A stretch of 64,000 bases of DNA from CAZKFG01 sp964551985 (GTDB taxonomy: Bacteria > Bacillota > Negativicutes > Acidaminococcales > JAISLQ01), in NCBI GenBank assembly GCA_964551985.1, contig CAZKFG010000001.1, positions 70,343 to 134,342 on the forward strand, in the 5' to 3' direction. The notes under the pieces were generated by a model, which saw only the letters and a list, made by a program, of their open reading frames with translations, ran no database searches and had not been told where the DNA came from. Positions 62,286-64,000 of the stretch are shown one piece after another. The translations under genes were made by a program, and so were the position numbers. Position 1 is the first letter of the stretch, and the number at the start of each line of letters is the position of its first letter.

Positions 62286-63833
62286 TTATGCCGCATCTGC
62301 CAATTTTTTTGTTTGTAATCTATTGTCTATTTTAAATATAACAGTACCCACACTTTTTATTTTCTCAACTAAAACGTCTCTTACAAAAATATTTGTATTA
62401 ATTATATTTTTCCCTTGTGTAAAAACAGTAAAACCGTCTCCACCATCAGCAAGAAAGTCATTTGTACATATTTTGTATAATTTATCTTTAATTATTGATT
62501 CTCCATTTGAAAAATTTATTGTAATTATCTTTGAGCTTTTTAATTTACTTTTATCATAAATAACATTCAAGCCAGAGTATTGTAAAAAGCCCAATTTATT
62601 TGTCAGACCAAATTCCAGCAAATCTATTATTTGCTTACCTGTCAAATCCATTGTTACAATAGTATTATCAAAAGGAATAATTTCGTACATATCTCCGAGT
62701 GTGATATCACCTTTTTTCAAAGATTTTCTCACTCCACCACTATTATAAAAACTAACTTTTGCCTCTACTTTTTTTCTTAAACAATCATTAATCCACATGC
62801 CAAGCGGTGATATAATGTATCGGTTATGCTCAAGACCAATTGTTCTGCCAATAATTTTATTTTCAATTGGCTTTGCTAATGCAGCTGAGCTGTTTATAAT
62901 TTTTTCCACTTGTCTGTCTGGAGATTGATTTGAAGGAACGGCTAAAACATCTACTTCACTATTGACAATTTTATTTTCATCTTTAGAAAAATAAAGAGTA
63001 ACTCTTCCGACATAGCGTCCATTAGAAGCAGCTTGCACTAAAGGTATGTTATGTCTTTTTATTTTTGCCAATTTATGACTATGACCAGATATTACAGCAT
63101 CTACTTTATATTGCGTATTATAAAGTTCGTCAATAAGTTCTACTGCTTCACCTTGAGCTTGATCGTTTATAAAATAGTAATCTAAATGCCCCAAAAGAAT
63201 TATAACTTGTACGCCTTTAGCTTTTAGCTCTTGATAAACATTTTTTACCGCTTCTTTTGGTGGCAAAAAATCATATTGCGAAATAACTTTAATGTTTGTA
63301 GTATATTTACTCTGAGGTGTTGTCAAGCCAACAATCCCTACCTTTACACCGTTTACATTAGCTATTGTATAGGGTAGAGCAAAGTTTGCAGTATTACCTG
63401 TTTGCTTGTCTACAATATTTGCCGAAAGCATAGGAAAATTAGCAATCTTGATATTTTTATATAAGCTATCCATTCCCCAATCAAATTCATGATTTCCAAT
63501 AGCCATAGCTGTAAATTTTATTTCGTTCATCATTTTCACAACAGGCTGTCCTTGTAAAATGTTTGACCTAACAGTTCCTTGGAACATATCTCCTGCACTA
63601 ACAACTATCGTGCCATTGGGATTTTGCGTACGCAAATCTTTAATAAATCCAGAAAGTTTAGCACCACCCGGAACATTACTTTTTTGAATTAGTGATCCGT
63701 GAAAATCATTTACAGATAAAATATCAATTCTAATTAGCTCTGCCGCAATTAAATTATGCTGATTTAAAAAGAAAAAGAGAAAACACAACAGTACAATTTG
63801 TAAATAATTATTATTTTCTTTTTTACTTAACAT
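62286..63833 (-). CDS. Secreted 5'-nucleotidase / 2',3'-cyclic phosphodiesterase (UshA/YfkN family)
   Basis: A 515-residue two-domain phosphohydrolase. Signal peptide about 1-31. Metallophosphoesterase domain (about 32-280): ILSVNDFHGSL, VVSAGDMFQG, IGNHEFDWG, ILLGHLDY and ISGHSHKLAK hold the two-metal site. The C-terminal 5_nucleotid_C domain (about 330-500) has EIIPFDNTIVTMDLTG and DGGDGFTVF, the base-binding part. It probably dephosphorylates extracellular nucleotides for uptake. No sortase or other anchor is seen. The start ATG is preceded by AAGAGA. Single gene on the minus strand. Confidence 0.93.
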   Translation of the reverse strand: MLSKKENNNYLQIVLLCFLFFFLNQHNLIAAELIRIDILSVNDFHGSLIQKSNVPGGAKLSGFIKDLRTQNPNGTIVVSAGDMFQGTVRSNILQGQPVVKMMNEIKFTAMAIGNHEFDWGMDSLYKNIKIANFPMLSANIVDKQTGNTANFALPYTIANVNGVKVGIVGLTTPQSKYTTNIKVISQYDFLPPKEAVKNVYQELKAKGVQVIILLGHLDYYFINDQAQGEAVELIDELYNTQYKVDAVISGHSHKLAKIKRHNIPLVQAASNGRYVGRVTLYFSKDENKIVNSEVDVLAVPSNQSPDRQVEKIINSSAALAKPIENKIIGRTIGLEHNRYIISPLGMWINDCLRKKVEAKVSFYNSGGVRKSLKKGDITLGDMYEIIPFDNTIVTMDLTGKQIIDLLEFGLTNKLGFLQYSGLNVIYDKSKLKSSKIITINFSNGESIIKDKLYKICTNDFLADGGDGFTVFTQGKNIINTNIFVRDVLVEKIKSVGTVIFKIDNRLQTKKLADAA

Positions 63834-63925
63834 AAAAGCATCTCTTTTCTTTATTGCATACTTAATATACTACTAGTTGTACATAAGCATTTTTACTGTA
63901 TTTTTTTATTAGTATGAAGTTGATA

Positions 63926-63942
63926 TCGGCTTTATAAGCCGA
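63926..63942. repeat. Small inverted repeat before a promoter
   Basis: TCGGCTT-TAT-AAGCCGA, 7-base arms, 7 bases upstream of the -35 of the promoter at 63950. Could be an operator or a weak terminator. Confidence 0.4.
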
Positions 63943-63949
63943 CTTTGAT

Positions 63950-63978
63950 TTGACACTATTTCTGTTTTATAGTAAAAT
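63950..63978 (+). promoter_or_regulatory. Strong sigma-A promoter at the right edge
   Basis: TTGACA, 17-base spacer, TAAAAT, followed by GGAGG at 63989-63993. The gene it serves starts beyond the window, on the plus strand. Confidence 0.85.
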
Positions 63979-64000
63979 AGGGTCAAATGGAGGTTACTAT

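Overview
The window looks like chromosomal DNA of a low-GC Firmicute (Bacillota), most likely a non-sporulating member of the Negativicutes (Acidaminococcaceae/Phascolarctobacterium-like). The DNA is visibly AT-rich, ribosome binding sites are strong GGAGG types, and TTG and GTG starts are common. The block mfd - spoVB-like - mazG (yabN) - HU - divIC - yabR - tilS - hpt - ftsH - birA - coaX - dusB - greA - lysS is recognisably the Bacillus/Clostridium block, but the sporulation genes often found inside it (spoVT, yabP, yabQ, spoIIE) are missing. The genus is inference. No rRNA, tRNA, CRISPR array, insertion sequence or intact prophage was seen.

Layout. 1-3.4 kb: a TRAP carboxylate transporter operon (dctQ-dctM-dctP) plus the start of a second TRAP binding protein, behind what looks like a sigma-54 promoter with upstream palindromes. 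3.4-6.1 kb: groES-groEL with a perfect CIRCE operator and, upstream, a tight cluster of DnaA boxes. 6.1-13.5 kb: a housekeeping string for tRNA t6A synthesis (tsaD, tsaB, tsaE, with rimI), cell wall/envelope (N-acetylmuramoyl-L-alanine amidase, GerMN protein), a ComEC-type metallo-beta-lactamase protein, NAD(P)HX repair and acpS. 13.6-19.1 kb: clpB, a divergent membrane-anchored DUF155/RMD1-like protein, and a CYTH-CHAD protein. 19.2-29.0 kb: lysS-greA-dusB-coaX-birA, ftsH-hpt-tilS, an S1-domain protein and divIC. 29.1-33.2 kb: a phosphate uptake cassette in the order pstB-phoU-pstS-pstC-pstA. 33.2-47.4 kb: HU, mazG, flippase, mfd, glpX, transaldolase, Yip1 protein, sppA, pyrG, argS and two small proteins. 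Up to 47.4 kb almost every gene is on the minus strand, so the block is probably read along one replication arm.

47.5-64 kb is the accessory part with mixed strands: a CPA2 antiporter, an SbmA/YddA-type ABC exporter, a sulfonate/nitrate/taurine-type ABC importer, then a small island (TPR protein, a double ImmA-like protease, an ankyrin protein, an unknown protein, and an XRE regulator with a well-formed divergent operator-promoter), then a Trk/Ktr potassium system, an exported unknown protein, an acetyltransferase gene broken by one amber codon, and a secreted 5'-nucleotidase. The last bases hold a strong promoter and RBS for a gene beyond the edge.

The most unusual points are the DnaA-box cluster beside groESL, the sigma-54 TRAP control region, the fused ImmA-like protein with its neighbouring XRE switch, and the unusual order and placement of the pst cassette.
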